Source: Minisyncoccota bacterium (GTDB taxonomy: Bacteria > Verrucomicrobiota > Lentisphaeria > Oligosphaerales > MVZH01). Taken from it: 15,011 nt of DNA. Position numbers and translations under genes: made by a program. Below are positions 14,306-15,011 of the stretch, piece by piece. The stretch spans positions 1-15,011 of the forward strand of contig JAIPIM010000060.1 in the NCBI GenBank assembly GCA_021734725.1, written 5' to 3'. The stretch's first letter is position 1, and every line of letters begins with the position of its first letter. The notes beneath the pieces are model-generated. The model was not told the origin of the DNA, did no database searches, and saw only the letters and a program-made list of their open reading frames with translations.

Positions 14306-15011
14306 ATGATAAAAATGCAACAACTCTTCGACAGCAATAACAAGCAGCGCATCCCCAGGATCATCGTCGCCGCCGACGGCTCGGTACTGGCGTTCAACCG
14401 TTCCTGCGGGTTGCTGCGCCGCAGTGAGGATGCCGGCGAAACCTGGAGCCGTCCGGTCGAACTCGAGTCCGGCGGCGGTAACGTGATCGTGGACGACACC
14501 ACCGGCGAACTGCTGATCGTGCGGCCAGCCGACGCCCGCCTCTGGCGCAGCGCGGACCATGGCCGGACTTGGCAGGCGGAATCTGTCGAAGTGCGTCCGA
14601 ATGCCGCCGGGCATGGCGCCATCGATTGCGCGCCGGTGAGTTTAAACTGTTCGGAGTCAGGCATCACCCTGCAGCATGGTGAACAGGCGGGTCGTCTGCT
14701 TATGCCCGGACGCGTGCAACCACCCGCGGGCGACAACGCCCAGGAGTTCTGGGCCTATAACTACAACACCGCCATCTACAGCGACGACCATGGCAAGACC
14801 TGGCAGGTGGCCGAACCGGTGCAGAGCGGCACCGGTGAGGGGACCCTGGCGGAAATTTCAGATGGCCGAATCTACTATAACTCGCGCTGTCACATGGCGG
14901 TGGATGCCAGGCGCCTGATTGCCTGGAGCCACGATGGCGGGCATCACTGGGTTGACTGGCAGGCCTGCAAAACGCTTAAGGAGGTCGGCGTACCGTTTTA
15001 TTTCAAGTACG
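14306..15011 (+). CDS. Sialidase-family (Asp-box) glycosidase, paralogue 3 (cut by window edge)
   Basis: The first 235 codons are present and open to the right edge. The start is MIKMQQLFDSNNKQRIPRII; AGGAG at 14293-14297 is 8 nt before the ATG. Residues: RIP (Arg15), Asp boxes SEDAGETW (40-47), SADHGRTW (82-89), SDDHGKTW (159-166) and SHDGGHHW (208-215), then GTGEGTLAEISDG with Glu178 and YNSR with Arg194 (spacing 16, as in the other two). The loop between Arg15 and the first Asp box is short (AFNRSCGLLRRS) and lacks an acid/base aspartate, as in paralogue 1. The third arginine and the tyrosine would lie beyond the window. There is no signal peptide, so it is cytoplasmic by inference. Its substrate may differ from that of paralogue 2. 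Confidence 0.8.
   Translation, partial: MIKMQQLFDSNNKQRIPRIIVAADGSVLAFNRSCGLLRRSEDAGETWSRPVELESGGGNVIVDDTTGELLIVRPADARLWRSADHGRTWQAESVEVRPNAAGHGAIDCAPVSLNCSESGITLQHGEQAGRLLMPGRVQPPAGDNAQEFWAYNYNTAIYSDDHGKTWQVAEPVQSGTGEGTLAEISDGRIYYNSRCHMAVDARRLIAWSHDGGHHWVDWQACKTLKEVGVPFYFKY

Noticed and set aside
1..15011. tRNA, rRNA, transposase, integrase or attachment sites
   Set aside because: I saw none: no cloverleaf, rRNA signature, transposase motif or paired att-like repeats.

Overview
The window looks like a chromosomal stretch from a Gram-negative bacterium of the PVC group, probably Kiritimatiellota or Lentisphaerota. This is inferred from gene content, not from a marker gene: an O-antigen ligase-type polymerase, several Asp-box sialidase paralogues without export signals, a DNA-binding/EIIA fusion, and an accBC cluster followed by Asp23-family genes. 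Most genes have purine-rich Shine-Dalgarno (SD) sites.

Layout. (1) 1-1116: the start of a ROK-family sugar kinase (minus strand, runs off the left edge) is divergent from a regulator that fuses an excisionase-type DNA-binding domain to a PTS EIIA domain. (2) 4770-1162, minus strand: aroQ, accB, accC, an Asp23-family gene and an AmaP-like membrane gene. These cover dehydroquinate dehydration, the biotin carrier and biotin carboxylase of acetyl-CoA carboxylase, and two envelope-stress-type proteins. (3) 7613-4873, minus strand: a RicT/PSP1-family protein followed by an O-antigen ligase-like membrane protein with a helical tail. A family 2 glycosyltransferase is divergent (7669-8700, plus) and ends at a good intrinsic terminator. 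(4) 8851-15011, plus strand: a sialic-acid-type catabolic cluster of sialidase, GntR/FCD regulator, N-acetylneuraminate lyase, second sialidase, uroporphyrinogen-decarboxylase-like protein, a 41-codon ORF and a third sialidase cut by the right edge.

The cluster reads as one regulon. A terminator at 8706-8745 separates it from the core genes. A likely promoter at 8758-8786 overlaps a palindrome that could be the site of the GntR repressor. The sialidases would release a nonulosonic acid, and the lyase would split it into pyruvate and an amino sugar. The ManNAc kinase, epimerase and transporter are not visible in the window.

The most unusual points are these. The first and third sialidases keep the arginine triad and the nucleophile-pair residues visible in the window but seem to lack the acid/base aspartate loop that the second has. 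A methyltransferase-like UROD protein lies 4 nt after a sialidase. A 41-codon ORF with a good SD lies 1 nt after the UROD gene. Two intergenic GTCA-rich repeat elements each contain the stop codon of the gene upstream.
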